Shown piece by piece: positions 19,088-27,516 of a stretch of DNA of 64,000 nt. The stretch comes from Actinoplanes sp. DH11 (GTDB lineage: Bacteria; Actinomycetota; Actinomycetes; Mycobacteriales; Micromonosporaceae), in NCBI RefSeq assembly GCF_020873875.1, contig NZ_JAHWGU010000033.1, positions 32,529 to 96,528 on the forward strand, written 5' to 3'. Under the pieces are notes generated by a model, which was not told the DNA's origin, ran no database searches, and was given only the letters and a program-made list of their open reading frames with translations. The first letter of the stretch is position 1, and each line of letters opens with the position of its first letter. The translations under genes and the position numbers were made by a program.

Positions 19088-19244
19088 CAGGCGCTCCTTG
19101 CTCTTGGAACGGGAAGCAGAGGGCAGGACCGCGCTGTCCTCCAGCAGGCAGTATTCCGCAGTCGCCCTGCGTAGCGGAAATCACCCCGGAACTGGGACCG
19201 CTAATCCGGCACATCACACCTAAAGGACGAATAACCTTCGGATC

Positions 19245-20792
19245 ATGTCCGCACTTCCCGGGCGGCTCGTGACCACCGCGTCCGCGATCCTGCTCGCCGT
19301 GGGTTGTTGCCCGGTCCCGGCCACTGCCGCACCGGCACGACCCACCATCACGGCCTATTTCCCGCAGCTGACGCTGACACCCGGCGGCGAGGCCTTCGAA
19401 CCGGGCCTGTGGGCCTCGATCGTCACCGGCGAGGACGACAGCCCGCTCGCGACCATCCGCTACGTCGTCGACTTCAGCGACGTCACCGGTTTCGCCGACG
19501 TCGAGCTGAGCGAGGTCGTGGAGAGCGGCTACCTGCGTGACGACATCGCCGTCCGATCCGCCGGCGGCGCGACGAGTTCGGCGGCGCCGGACGAGGGCTG
19601 CCGGGCCGGCGGCGACACGTTCACCTGCACCACCCGGCAGTACGTGGGCGGCATGACCCCGCTGCTCGCACTGGCCTTCTTCCAGGTCACGCCCAAGCCG
19701 GGCGGGGTCGCCGGTGACTCCGGCACCGTCCGGGTCACCGCGTCGGTCGACGACGGGCCGGAGAGCACCGCGGAATCCCTGATCCGGATCGGCGAGGGTG
19801 TGAACCTGGCCGCAACCGAGGCGGCGCCCGTCGAGGCGGCGCCCGGTGCCGAGGTCCCGGTGGACACCCGGGTCCGCAACACCGGCAGCACCGTCGCCGA
19901 CGGCGTGACCCTCTACCTAGGGGTGCGCCGCGAAGCGCTGGTGCCGACCTCGTACCGGAACTGCGTCTACAGCGTGGTGGTCTTCTGCACCTTCGACACG
20001 CGGATCCAGCCGGGGTCGACCTACGCGCTCACCGAGCCGATCCGGCTGCGCACCCCGGCCGACTCGATCGACGGCAGCGTCCTGGACGCCGAGCTCGCCT
20101 GGACGACCGCGACCGAGTGGGAGGACATGGTGGCCTCCATGCCGATCGACCGCCTCCTGCCCGGCGCCGAACCCGGCACCGGCGGCGAGCTGACGCTGAC
20201 CGAGGTCGTCGCCGCGGCCGGCACCCCGCAGGTCGAGCTGGAGCCGGACGACAACTCCACGGCTTTCACGCTCACCGTGACCGGCGGCCGGACCCCGGAC
20301 CTGGCCGCGATCGGGACCGAGGTGAAGGGGCGGACCGGCGAAGAGGTCGCGCTGCGGGTGGGCCGGGTCAACAACGGGCCCGGACGCCTGCACCCGGAGC
20401 TGTTCGACAACAACCTGCTGCCGATCGTCGTGGAGCCGCCGCGCGGCACCCGGGTGGGCGGTGTCGACGGTGACTGCGAAGGGACGGGCACCGACGGAAA
20501 CTTCTACTGCTACACGAACACCGCGCTGGCACCGGGCACGCGGGAGCATCTCGAGTTCACCCTCGTGGTGCAGGAGAAGCCGGACGAGGCCGGGCAGGTC
20601 CGCGCACCGGCGCTCGCCGTTGACCCGCGGCCGAAGAACAACACCGCCCCGCTCGTGGTGACCGTCGCCGTCGGGGACGACGATCTGCCGATCACCGGGC
20701 CCGGCGGGCTGCTCGCCGCCGGCGTCCTGCTGCTGGTGGTGGGCGGTTTCGGCAGGTGGCTGGCGCGGCGTCCGGCCGTACCCCGCCGGTGA
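19245..20792 (+). CDS. Secreted LPXTG-anchored cell-wall protein with beta-sandwich repeats
   Basis: The 515-residue product has an N-terminal signal peptide (hydrophobic to about residue 27, PATAAPA cleavage region). The mature part is acidic and beta-rich with two or three conserved-in-style modules (DTRVRNTGSTVADGVTLYL, LRVGRVNNGPGRLHPEL, TLVVQEKPDEAG) resembling DUF11/CARDB-type adhesin folds. The C-terminus is a complete sortase signal: LPITG at 481-485, a hydrophobic stretch, then RRPAVPRR. It is therefore predicted to be covalently attached to peptidoglycan. No sortase gene is adjacent. The ATG at 19245 has only a weak upstream purine tract (AAGGA at about -22). Confidence 0.8.
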   Translation: MSALPGRLVTTASAILLAVGCCPVPATAAPARPTITAYFPQLTLTPGGEAFEPGLWASIVTGEDDSPLATIRYVVDFSDVTGFADVELSEVVESGYLRDDIAVRSAGGATSSAAPDEGCRAGGDTFTCTTRQYVGGMTPLLALAFFQVTPKPGGVAGDSGTVRVTASVDDGPESTAESLIRIGEGVNLAATEAAPVEAAPGAEVPVDTRVRNTGSTVADGVTLYLGVRREALVPTSYRNCVYSVVVFCTFDTRIQPGSTYALTEPIRLRTPADSIDGSVLDAELAWTTATEWEDMVASMPIDRLLPGAEPGTGGELTLTEVVAAAGTPQVELEPDDNSTAFTLTVTGGRTPDLAAIGTEVKGRTGEEVALRVGRVNNGPGRLHPELFDNNLLPIVVEPPRGTRVGGVDGDCEGTGTDGNFYCYTNTALAPGTREHLEFTLVVQEKPDEAGQVRAPALAVDPRPKNNTAPLVVTVAVGDDDLPITGPGGLLAAGVLLLVVGGFGRWLARRPAVPRR

Positions 20793-20876
20793 TCTGATGG
20801 CTCGTGCCGGTTTGTGCGGCATCTTCGCGGGGGAAGCCGCACCATGGAACCGGCGACTAGCGAGGGGGAGCCGAGC

Positions 20877-21062
20877 ATGACGCACCCGAGGGACCAGATC
20901 GACCTGGAGACGCCCGAGGTGGATGCGGCGGAACAGTCCATGAGCGCCGTCCCGAGCTGGCAGGACCACGAGGACAGCCCGGTCCCGGCGGTCGCCGAGG
21001 CCAACGAGTGGGACGCCCAGGAGCAGGGCCGGATCGTCGAGTTCGACGACGACTACCGCTGA
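20877..21062 (+). CDS. Small acidic hypothetical protein
   Basis: This 61-residue protein (MTHPRDQIDLETPEVDAAEQ...) is acidic and probably unstructured, ending in VEFDDDYR. The ATG at 20877 is preceded by GAGGGGGAG at ideal spacing, which makes translation likely. It lies 52 bp upstream of hen1 on the same strand. The function is unknown; no family recognised. Confidence 0.65.
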   Translation: MTHPRDQIDLETPEVDAAEQSMSAVPSWQDHEDSPVPAVAEANEWDAQEQGRIVEFDDDYR

Positions 21063-21113
21063 CCGGCCACAATTCGATCGCCGGGAGCGGCGCGGGGCTG
21101 ACACGATCAGTGC

Positions 21114-22481
21114 GTGCTGCTCACTGTGACGACCACACACCGGCCCGCGACCGATCTCGGTTACCTGCTGGTCAAGCACCCCGAGCGGGTGCACTCCTTC
21201 GACGTGCCCACCGGTACGGCGTACGTCATGTACCCGGAGGCGACCGATGATCGGTGCACCGCGGCCCTGCTGCTGGACGTCGATCCGGCGCGGTTGCGAG
21301 CGCAGCGGGACGCCTTCGAGCTGAGCCAGTACGTCAACGATCGCCCGTACGCCGCTTCCAGCCTGCTGGCCGGCGCGCTCGCGAAGGTGTTCCGCAGCGC
21401 CCTCCGCGGTGCCTCCAAGGACCGCCCGGAGCTGGCCGCCGTGCCGATCCCGCTGGAGATCCGGGTCCCGGTTCTGCGCGGCACCACCGAACTGGTGACC
21501 CGTCTGTTCACCCCGCTCGGCTGGGCGGTCGACGTGACGCCGATCCCGCTGGAGCCGGAGATCGGCGGCGACAGCCGGTACGTCGATCTGCGGCTCACCG
21601 GTGAGCTGCGGCTCGCCGACGCGCTCAACCACCTTTACGTGCTGCTGCCGGTGCTCGACGACAGCAAGCACTACTGGGTCGCCCCGGACGAGATCGAGAA
21701 GCTGCTGCGCTCCGGCGCGGGCTGGCTGGCCGAGCATCCGGAGAAGGTGCTGATCGCCCGCCGCTACCTGGCGCACCGCAGGTCCCTGGCGACCACCGCC
21801 CTGCAGCTGCTGGAGACGGACGACGAGCCGGCCACCGAGGAGGACGCCGAGCTCCCGGTGCCGCGCCGGGCCCCGCTCGCCGAGCAGCGGCGGGACGCGG
21901 TGCTCGGCGCGCTGGCCGAGGTGGGCGCCACCCGCGTGCTGGACCTGGGCTGCGGCGGCGGCGCCCTGCTCACCGCGCTGCTCAAGCAGCGCGCGATCAC
22001 CGAGATCGTCGGGGCCGACGTCTCCAGCCGCGCGCTGGAGCAGGCCGCCCGCCGGTTGCGGCTGGATCGGCTGCCGGACCGTCAGCGCGACCGGGTGAAG
22101 CTCATCCAGACTGCCCTCACCTACCGTGACGACCGGCTGCGCGGGTTCGACGCGGCGGTGCTGATGGAGGTCATCGAGCACGTCGACCTGCCCCGGCTGC
22201 CCGCGCTGGAGGCCTCCGTCTTCGGGCACGCGCGACCGGCCGCAGTCGTGGTGACCACGCCGAACGTCGAGTACAACGTGCACTACGAGGGCTTGACCGG
22301 GATGCGGCACTCGGACCACCGCTTCGAGTGGACCCGCGCCGAGTTCACCGAGTGGGCCGGCCGGGTCGCCGCCGAACACGGCTACACGGTGACGGTGCGT
22401 GGTGTCGGCGAGCCCGACGAGACGACCGGCGCACCGACCCAGCTCGCCCTCTTCACGATCGGCACGGAGGTGTCCGCATGA
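21114..22481 (+). CDS. hen1: 3'-terminal RNA ribose 2'-O-methyltransferase Hen1
   Basis: The 455-residue bacterial Hen1 has a family-specific N-terminal domain beginning MLLTVTTTHRPATDLGYLL and a SAM-dependent methyltransferase domain with VLDLGCGGG (275-283). Metal-binding residues are in MEVIEHVD (Glu352, Glu355, His356), and a further conserved HSDHRFEWTRAEF motif follows. Established role: it methylates the 3'-terminal ribose at a cleaved RNA before Pnkp seals it, so the repaired tRNA resists the same ribotoxin. The GTG lies 6 nt after CACGAT and lacks a Shine-Dalgarno, so a leaderless transcript is likely. It overlaps pnkp by 4 nt. Confidence 0.95.
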   Translation: MLLTVTTTHRPATDLGYLLVKHPERVHSFDVPTGTAYVMYPEATDDRCTAALLLDVDPARLRAQRDAFELSQYVNDRPYAASSLLAGALAKVFRSALRGASKDRPELAAVPIPLEIRVPVLRGTTELVTRLFTPLGWAVDVTPIPLEPEIGGDSRYVDLRLTGELRLADALNHLYVLLPVLDDSKHYWVAPDEIEKLLRSGAGWLAEHPEKVLIARRYLAHRRSLATTALQLLETDDEPATEEDAELPVPRRAPLAEQRRDAVLGALAEVGATRVLDLGCGGGALLTALLKQRAITEIVGADVSSRALEQAARRLRLDRLPDRQRDRVKLIQTALTYRDDRLRGFDAAVLMEVIEHVDLPRLPALEASVFGHARPAAVVVTTPNVEYNVHYEGLTGMRHSDHRFEWTRAEFTEWAGRVAAEHGYTVTVRGVGEPDETTGAPTQLALFTIGTEVSA

Positions 22482-24973
22482 TCATCGACGTTCCCGACCT
22501 CGCCCTCGTCGCGCTGGTCGGCATCTCCGGGTCCGGCAAGTCGACGTTCGCCCGCAAGCACTGGAAGAGCACCCAGGTGCTCTCGTCGGACTTCTTCCGC
22601 GGCCTGATCGCCGACGACGAGAACGACCAGTCGGCCTCGGCGGACGCCTTCGACGTGCTGCACTACGTGGCCGGCAAGCGGCTGGCCGCCGGCCGGCTCA
22701 CCGTCGTGGACGCCACCAACCTGCAGACGCATGCCCGGGCCGGGCTGGTCAAGGTCGCCCGCGAGCACGACGTGCTCCCGGTGGCGATCGTCCTGGACGT
22801 GCCGGAGTCGCTGGCCTGGGAGCGCACGGAGGCCCGCGAGGACCGCACATTCGGCCGCCAGGTGATCACCCGGATGCACCGGGACCTGCGGCGGTCCCTC
22901 AATCAGCTGAGCCGGGAAGGATTCCGCAAGATCCACGTGCTGCGCGGCACGGAGGCGATCGAGGCCGCCGAGGTCCGCTACGAGAAGCTCTTCAACGACC
23001 GGCGCGACGAGCACGGGCCGTTCGACATCGTCGGCGACGTGCACGGCTGCCGCGCCGAACTGGAGGTGCTGCTCGGCAGGCTCGGCTGGGACCTGGTCCG
23101 CGACGAGCAGGGCCGGCCGGTCGACGCGGTGCACCCGGAGGGCCGGACCGCCGTCTTCGTCGGCGACCTGGTCGACCGCGGCCCGGACTCGCCCGGCGTG
23201 CTGCGGCTGGTGATGGGCATGGTGGCGGCCGGCCACGCGATCTGCGTGCCGGGCAACCACGAGAACAAGCTGGCCCGCAAGCTCAACGGCCGCAACGTGC
23301 AGCTCACCCACGGCCTGCCGGAGACGCTGGAACAGCTCGCCGCCGAACCCGACGAGTTCGTCACCGAGGTGAAAACGTTCATCGAGGGCCTGGTCAGTCA
23401 CTACGTGCTCGACGACGGCAAGCTGGTGGTCGCGCACGCCGGGCTGAAGGAGGCGTACCAGGGGCGGGCGTCCGGCCGGGTGCGCAGCTTCGCGCTCTAC
23501 GGCGAAACAACCGGCGAGACCGACGAGTACGGCCTTCCCGTCCGCTACCCGTGGGCCAAGGACTACCGCGGGTCGGCCGCCGTCGTCTACGGCCACACAC
23601 CGACACCGGAACCGGAGTGGATCAACAACACGATCTGCCTGGACACCGGCTGCGTCTTCGGCGGCGCGCTCACCGCGCTGCGCTGGCCCACCCGCGAACT
23701 GGTCGCGGTGCCCGCCGCGAAGGAGTACTACGCACCGGCCAAGCCCTTCGCCGCCATTGCGGCGAAACCCGACTCGGGCCTCGACATCGCGGACGTGACG
23801 GGCCGCCGGCACATCGATTACGGGTACGGGCGGACGATCGTCCCCGCCGAGAACGCCGCCGCCGCCCTGGAGGTGATGAGCCGGTTCGCCCTGGACCCGG
23901 AAACGCTGGTCTGGCTGCCGCCGACGATGGCGCCCTGCTCCAGTTCCACCGTCGACGGGTACCTCGAACATCCGTCTGCGGCCTTCGCCGACCTGCGAGC
24001 CGCCGGGGTCGGCCGGTTGGTGTGCGAGGAGAAGCACATGGGCTCGCGGGCCGTGGTGCGGGTCTCCGCCGCCGGGTCCGGTGACGCGATCTGGACGCGT
24101 ACCGGCCGGCCGTTCTTCGGGCCCGAACTGGACGAGCCGCTGCTCGCCCGGGTCCGGTCCGCCGCCGCGCCGCTCTTCGCCGACCTCGGCACCGACTGGC
24201 TGCTGCTCGACGCCGAACTGCTGCCCTGGTCGGCGAAGGCCGGCTCGCTGATCCGCGACCACTACGCCGGGGTCGGCGCGGCCGGGCGGTCCGCCCTGCC
24301 GGCCGCGCTCGACGTGCTGGATCGGACGGCGGCGCGGGGTCTCGACGTGACGGCGCTGCGGGACCGGCTGGAACTGCGGTCGGCCGAGATCGACGGCTAC
24401 TCGGTGGCCTACCGGTCGTACGTGAAACCGACGGACGGCCTCACCGGTGTCACCCTGGCGCCTTTCGCGGTGCTGGCCGGCGCGGGTGCCGCGTACACCA
24501 GGAAGGACCATGACTGGCACCTGGCGCTGGCGGACCGCCTGGTCGCGGCAGACCCGGAGATCTTCACGCCGACCCGCCGGATGATCGTCGACCTCGACGA
24601 CCCGGTGTCGGAGGCCGCCGCCACCGAATGGTGGCTGTCGCTGACCGCCGCCGGCGGCGAAGGCATGGTGGTGAAGCCGTGGGCCGGCCTGGCAGCGACC
24701 GACGCGAAGGGCCGCCTCGTGCAGCCCGGCGTGAAGTGCCGCGGCCGGGAGTATCTGCGGATCATCTACGGCCCGGAGTACACCCGGCCGGAACAGCTCA
24801 CCCGGCTCCGCGGCCGGAACCTGGGCCGCAAGCGGTCGCTCGCCCTGCGCGAGCACGGGCTGGGCCTGGCCGCCCTGGACCGGCTGGCCGAGGGTGCCGC
24901 GCCGTGGCGGATCCACGAACTGGTCTTCGCCGTTCTGGCCGCCGAATCGGAGCCGGTCGACCCCCGGCTGTGA
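22478..24973 (+). CDS. pnkp: Polynucleotide kinase-phosphatase/ligase Pnkp
   Basis: This 831-residue end-healing and sealing enzyme partners Hen1. Domains in order: 5'-OH kinase with P-loop GISGSGKS (15-22); binuclear metallophosphatase with GDVHGC (186-191), GDLVDRG (229-235) and GNHE (259-262); C-terminal adenylyltransferase/ligase with nucleotidyl lysine Lys519 in EEKHMGSRAV and later EGMVVKPW. All three active sites appear intact. The ATG overlaps the hen1 stop (ATGA), as in other bacterial RNA-repair cassettes. No ribotoxin gene is adjacent. The two proteins form a heterotetramer in characterised bacteria. Confidence 0.96.
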   Translation: MIIDVPDLALVALVGISGSGKSTFARKHWKSTQVLSSDFFRGLIADDENDQSASADAFDVLHYVAGKRLAAGRLTVVDATNLQTHARAGLVKVAREHDVLPVAIVLDVPESLAWERTEAREDRTFGRQVITRMHRDLRRSLNQLSREGFRKIHVLRGTEAIEAAEVRYEKLFNDRRDEHGPFDIVGDVHGCRAELEVLLGRLGWDLVRDEQGRPVDAVHPEGRTAVFVGDLVDRGPDSPGVLRLVMGMVAAGHAICVPGNHENKLARKLNGRNVQLTHGLPETLEQLAAEPDEFVTEVKTFIEGLVSHYVLDDGKLVVAHAGLKEAYQGRASGRVRSFALYGETTGETDEYGLPVRYPWAKDYRGSAAVVYGHTPTPEPEWINNTICLDTGCVFGGALTALRWPTRELVAVPAAKEYYAPAKPFAAIAAKPDSGLDIADVTGRRHIDYGYGRTIVPAENAAAALEVMSRFALDPETLVWLPPTMAPCSSSTVDGYLEHPSAAFADLRAAGVGRLVCEEKHMGSRAVVRVSAAGSGDAIWTRTGRPFFGPELDEPLLARVRSAAAPLFADLGTDWLLLDAELLPWSAKAGSLIRDHYAGVGAAGRSALPAALDVLDRTAARGLDVTALRDRLELRSAEIDGYSVAYRSYVKPTDGLTGVTLAPFAVLAGAGAAYTRKDHDWHLALADRLVAADPEIFTPTRRMIVDLDDPVSEAAATEWWLSLTAAGGEGMVVKPWAGLAATDAKGRLVQPGVKCRGREYLRIIYGPEYTRPEQLTRLRGRNLGRKRSLALREHGLGLAALDRLAEGAAPWRIHELVFAVLAAESEPVDPRL

Positions 24974-25020
24974 CCGTCCGATCACCGCTCGGATTACTTC
25001 TCGGTGCGCAAGGTTTCCCG

Positions 25021-25049
25021 GGGTACCGGCCTTGAACAGGCCGGTACCC
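25021..25049 (+). promoter_or_regulatory. Perfect inverted repeat at the dedA promoter / pnkp 3' end
   Basis: An 11-bp perfect stem (GGGTACCGGCC and complement) with a 7-nt TTGAACA spacer ends 10 nt before the dedA GTG. The right arm contains TACCCT, a plausible -10. It could be an operator covering the dedA promoter or a terminator for pnkp; there is no T-run. Confidence 0.55.
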
Positions 25050-25058
25050 TGGCTCCTC

Positions 25059-26108
25059 GTGGAAATCCATGCGCTCACCGAGCAGCTCGCTCTGAACCCG
25101 ATGGACCCGAAGGACCTGCTCTCGGCCTTCGGCGTGCCAGGCGTTCTGGCCATCCTCTTCGCGGAGACCGGCCTCCTGGTCGGCTTCTTCTTCCCCGGGG
25201 ACTCCCTGCTGTTCCTGGCGGGTGTGGCGGCCTCCTCGGTAGCCGACTCGATCTTCGACACCAAGCTGTCGATCGCCGCCCTGCTGATCGGCGCCCCGAT
25301 CTGCGCGATCATCGGCGCCCAGCTCGGGCACTGGCTCGGCGCCAAGTACGGCCGCCGGATGTTCGACAAGCCCGAGTCGAAGCTGTTCAAGAAGGAGTAC
25401 GTCGAGAAGGCGGAGTACTACTTCGAGAAGTTCGGCCCCGCCAAGGCGGTGGTGCTGGCCCGGTTCATCCCGATCGTCCGGACCTTCCTCAACCCGGTCG
25501 CGGGCACCCTCGGCATGCCGGCGAAGCAGTTCTTCCTGTGGAACGTGGTCGGCGCCATCCTCTGGACCGACGGCATCATCCTCATCGGTTACCTGCTGGC
25601 GCAGCGCATCTACGACGCCATCGGCGACCAGATCGACCACTACATCCTGCCGGTGGTCGCGCTGATCATCGTGATCTCGGTGCTGCCGATCTTCATCGAG
25701 ATCCTCCGCGAGCGGAAGCACAAGAAGGTCGGCAAGTCGGACGGCCCCGAGCCGGTGGAGGCCTTCGGCGTGGTCGCCGCGGCAAGCGTCGCCGGCATCG
25801 CGGACGCCGCCCACGACGAGATCCACCCGCATCACCAGCCGGTTGCCGCCCCGCACGGCGGTCAGACCCAGCAGGGGTACGGGCAGCCGCCGCACCAGTA
25901 CGGCCAGGCCCCGCACGCGCCCGCCCAGTACGGGCCGGACCGTTACGACGAGCCGACCGGCCAGTACGGTGGCCAGCTTTTCCCGCCGCAGCCGCAGAAC
26001 CAGGGCCAGCAGCCCGGCCAGGCCTACGGCCAGCCGTCCGGGCACGTCTACGGTCAGCCCGCGCAGCAGCCCCCGCAGTACGGCGACGACCAGAACTGGC
26101 CGCGCTGA
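25059..26108 (+). CDS. DedA-family membrane protein with disordered C-terminal tail
   Basis: The product is 349 residues. Residues ~20-215 form a DedA/VTT domain (AETGLLVGFFFPGDSLLFLAG, ARFIPIVRTFLNPVAG, the G-x-x-x-W-N-type segment NVVGAILWTDG). Family members are thought to be half-transporters or scramblases that flip lipid carriers such as undecaprenyl phosphate or phosphatidylethanolamine. The last ~100 residues are a Gln/Tyr/Pro/Gly-rich tail (GQPPHQYGQAPHAPAQYG), unusual for DedA. The GTG at 25059 has no Shine-Dalgarno but lies 8 nt after TACCCT, which suggests a leaderless mRNA. An in-frame ATG at 25101 is the alternative. Confidence 0.88.
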   Translation: MEIHALTEQLALNPMDPKDLLSAFGVPGVLAILFAETGLLVGFFFPGDSLLFLAGVAASSVADSIFDTKLSIAALLIGAPICAIIGAQLGHWLGAKYGRRMFDKPESKLFKKEYVEKAEYYFEKFGPAKAVVLARFIPIVRTFLNPVAGTLGMPAKQFFLWNVVGAILWTDGIILIGYLLAQRIYDAIGDQIDHYILPVVALIIVISVLPIFIEILRERKHKKVGKSDGPEPVEAFGVVAAASVAGIADAAHDEIHPHHQPVAAPHGGQTQQGYGQPPHQYGQAPHAPAQYGPDRYDEPTGQYGGQLFPPQPQNQGQQPGQAYGQPSGHVYGQPAQQPPQYGDDQNWPR

Positions 26109-26124
26109 CCTTCACCCGGTGCTG

Positions 26125-26160
26125 AGCCGGCCCCGCCTTCCCCAGGCCGGGCCGGCTTTT
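26125..26160 (+). terminator. Terminator after dedA
   Basis: A stem AGCCGGCCC / GGGCCGGCT with a 15-nt loop that can itself pair, followed by TTTT. Located 17 bp after the stop. Confidence 0.7.
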
Positions 26161-26606
26161 CCGTCCCCACAGCTCAGCACCACCCCGCAGGCGCCGCGCC
26201 CGGTCACCGTCCAGCCGGCGCGGCCCGCGCACCGAACCCGCGCCCTCCCGGTGCCGGCCCGCGCCGCCAGGTTCCAGTCCGCGTCCAGTGCCGACCCGCG
26301 CCCGGTTCCGGCAGGCGCCCGATTCCGGCCTGCGTCCCCAGGTTCCGGCCCCAGTGGCGCCGGCAGGGCCGCCCCTGGCGAGATGTTGATCTGCTAGCGC
26401 TACGAAATCGCTGTGATCATGGGGTCAAAACCGCGATTTCGCACCGCTAGCAGATCAACACCGCCGCGCGGACGACCGCAGCGCCCCTTGTCGAGAGACC
26501 GCAACAGAGCCGAGGGGAAGCAACACCACGCCGCACCCTCTGCCTCGCCCGCCGCACATCCCGGTCACCGCCGGCCACCGCACACCCCGGTCACCGCACA
26601 CCCCGG
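26161..26606. other. Gene-free segment between two DedA genes
   Basis: No gene is supported. Bases 26190-26350 are degenerate GC-rich repeats with CCCGCGCC and GGTTCCGG words. 26384-26460 is a long inverted repeat listed separately. 26557-26615 carries three 16-bp tandem copies of CGCACACCCCGGTCAC just downstream of the converging DedA gene. Confidence 0.6.
26384..26460. repeat. Long inverted repeat (28-bp arms, 21-bp loop)
   Basis: The left arm (26384-26411) and right arm (26433-26460) are complementary at 26 of 28 positions. Each arm starts TGTTGATCTGCTAGCG from the outside and ends GAAATCGC inside. The element has lower GC than its surroundings and lies between converging genes. It looks like a dispersed intergenic (MITE- or REP-like) element rather than a simple terminator. 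Confidence 0.75.
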
Positions 26607-27374
26607 TCACTGCCGGTCGTCCCGCACCCGGGCCACGCCGCGCGCCGGGTGCCGGCCCGTCGGGTACTCGTTCGGGTGACCCAGGCCGTCGAAGTCGGGC
26701 GCCGGGCGGCCGTCCACGTCGGCCTCGGCCGGGTCGACGCCGGCTGCGGTCGCCCGTTTCCGGGCCAGCACCCGGCGGACCACCAGGAAGATCACGAAGG
26801 CGACGCCGAGACCCAGCACGATCTTGCTGACCGGGCTGAGGTAGCCCTCGACCTTCTCCCAGTTGTCGGCGAGCAGCCAGCCGGCACCGATCAGGGCGGC
26901 GTTCCAGATGCCGCTGCCGATGGCGGTGAAGAGGACGAACTTGCTCAGCGACATCCGCGCGACGCCCGCCGGGAGCGAGATCAGGCTGCGGACGATCGGC
27001 ACGCACCGGGCGGCCAGGACCAGCCAGGTCCCGTACTTCTCGAAGAGGGCGTAACCCCGCTCCACGTCCGCGCGGGTGGCCAGGACGAACCAGCGCTTGC
27101 CGGCCAGCGCGTGCAGCCGGTCGTATCCCAGCAGGGCGCCGACGTAGTAGAGGACGAGCGCACCGGCCAGCGCACCGAGCGTGGCGGTCGTCCAGACGGC
27201 GAAGACGTTGAGATCGCCGTCCCGGGCACGGAACCCGGCCAGCGGAAGGATCAGCTCCGAGGGGATCGGCGGGATGACTGTCTCGAGGAAGAGCAGCAGG
27301 CCGACGCCTATCGCACCCAGCGCATCGACCAGCCGGAAGACCCAGTCACTGATCCAGTCGGTGATGCCACCCAT
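26607..27374 (-). CDS. DedA-family membrane protein
   Basis: This 255-residue protein has a DedA/VTT domain: an N-terminal amphipathic helix, FLETVIPPIPSELILPLAGF, the conserved ARCVPIVRSLISLPAGVARM, and the C-terminal GSGIWNAALIGAGWLLADNW. The last ~45 residues are charged and cytoplasmic. It is of the YngC-like subtype (with IPPIPSE) and differs from the neighbouring DedA protein, so the two are not recent duplicates. ATG at 27374 with GAGGAGA about 10 nt upstream. Likely role is lipid carrier translocation or membrane homeostasis. Confidence 0.9.
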   Translation of the reverse strand: MGGITDWISDWVFRLVDALGAIGVGLLLFLETVIPPIPSELILPLAGFRARDGDLNVFAVWTTATLGALAGALVLYYVGALLGYDRLHALAGKRWFVLATRADVERGYALFEKYGTWLVLAARCVPIVRSLISLPAGVARMSLSKFVLFTAIGSGIWNAALIGAGWLLADNWEKVEGYLSPVSKIVLGLGVAFVIFLVVRRVLARKRATAAGVDPAEADVDGRPAPDFDGLGHPNEYPTGRHPARGVARVRDDRQ

Positions 27375-27516
27375 GCAGAAATCGTCTCCTCGAGCGGATC
27401 GGTGGACGCGCAGACCAATTCGCCGCCGAGGGTACGGGCGCGAGCTAGAAAAATCCTGTGAATCGTCTGTGCCGGCGGCAGGTGGGCGCGACCGGCCCGC
27501 CTGCCGCAGGACCGGC

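Noticed and set aside
19917..25390. Two minus-strand frames of 820 and 1002 codons opposite the LPXTG gene, hen1 and pnkp
   Set aside because: They are shadow frames of well-supported plus-strand genes and have no recognisable motif or start site.
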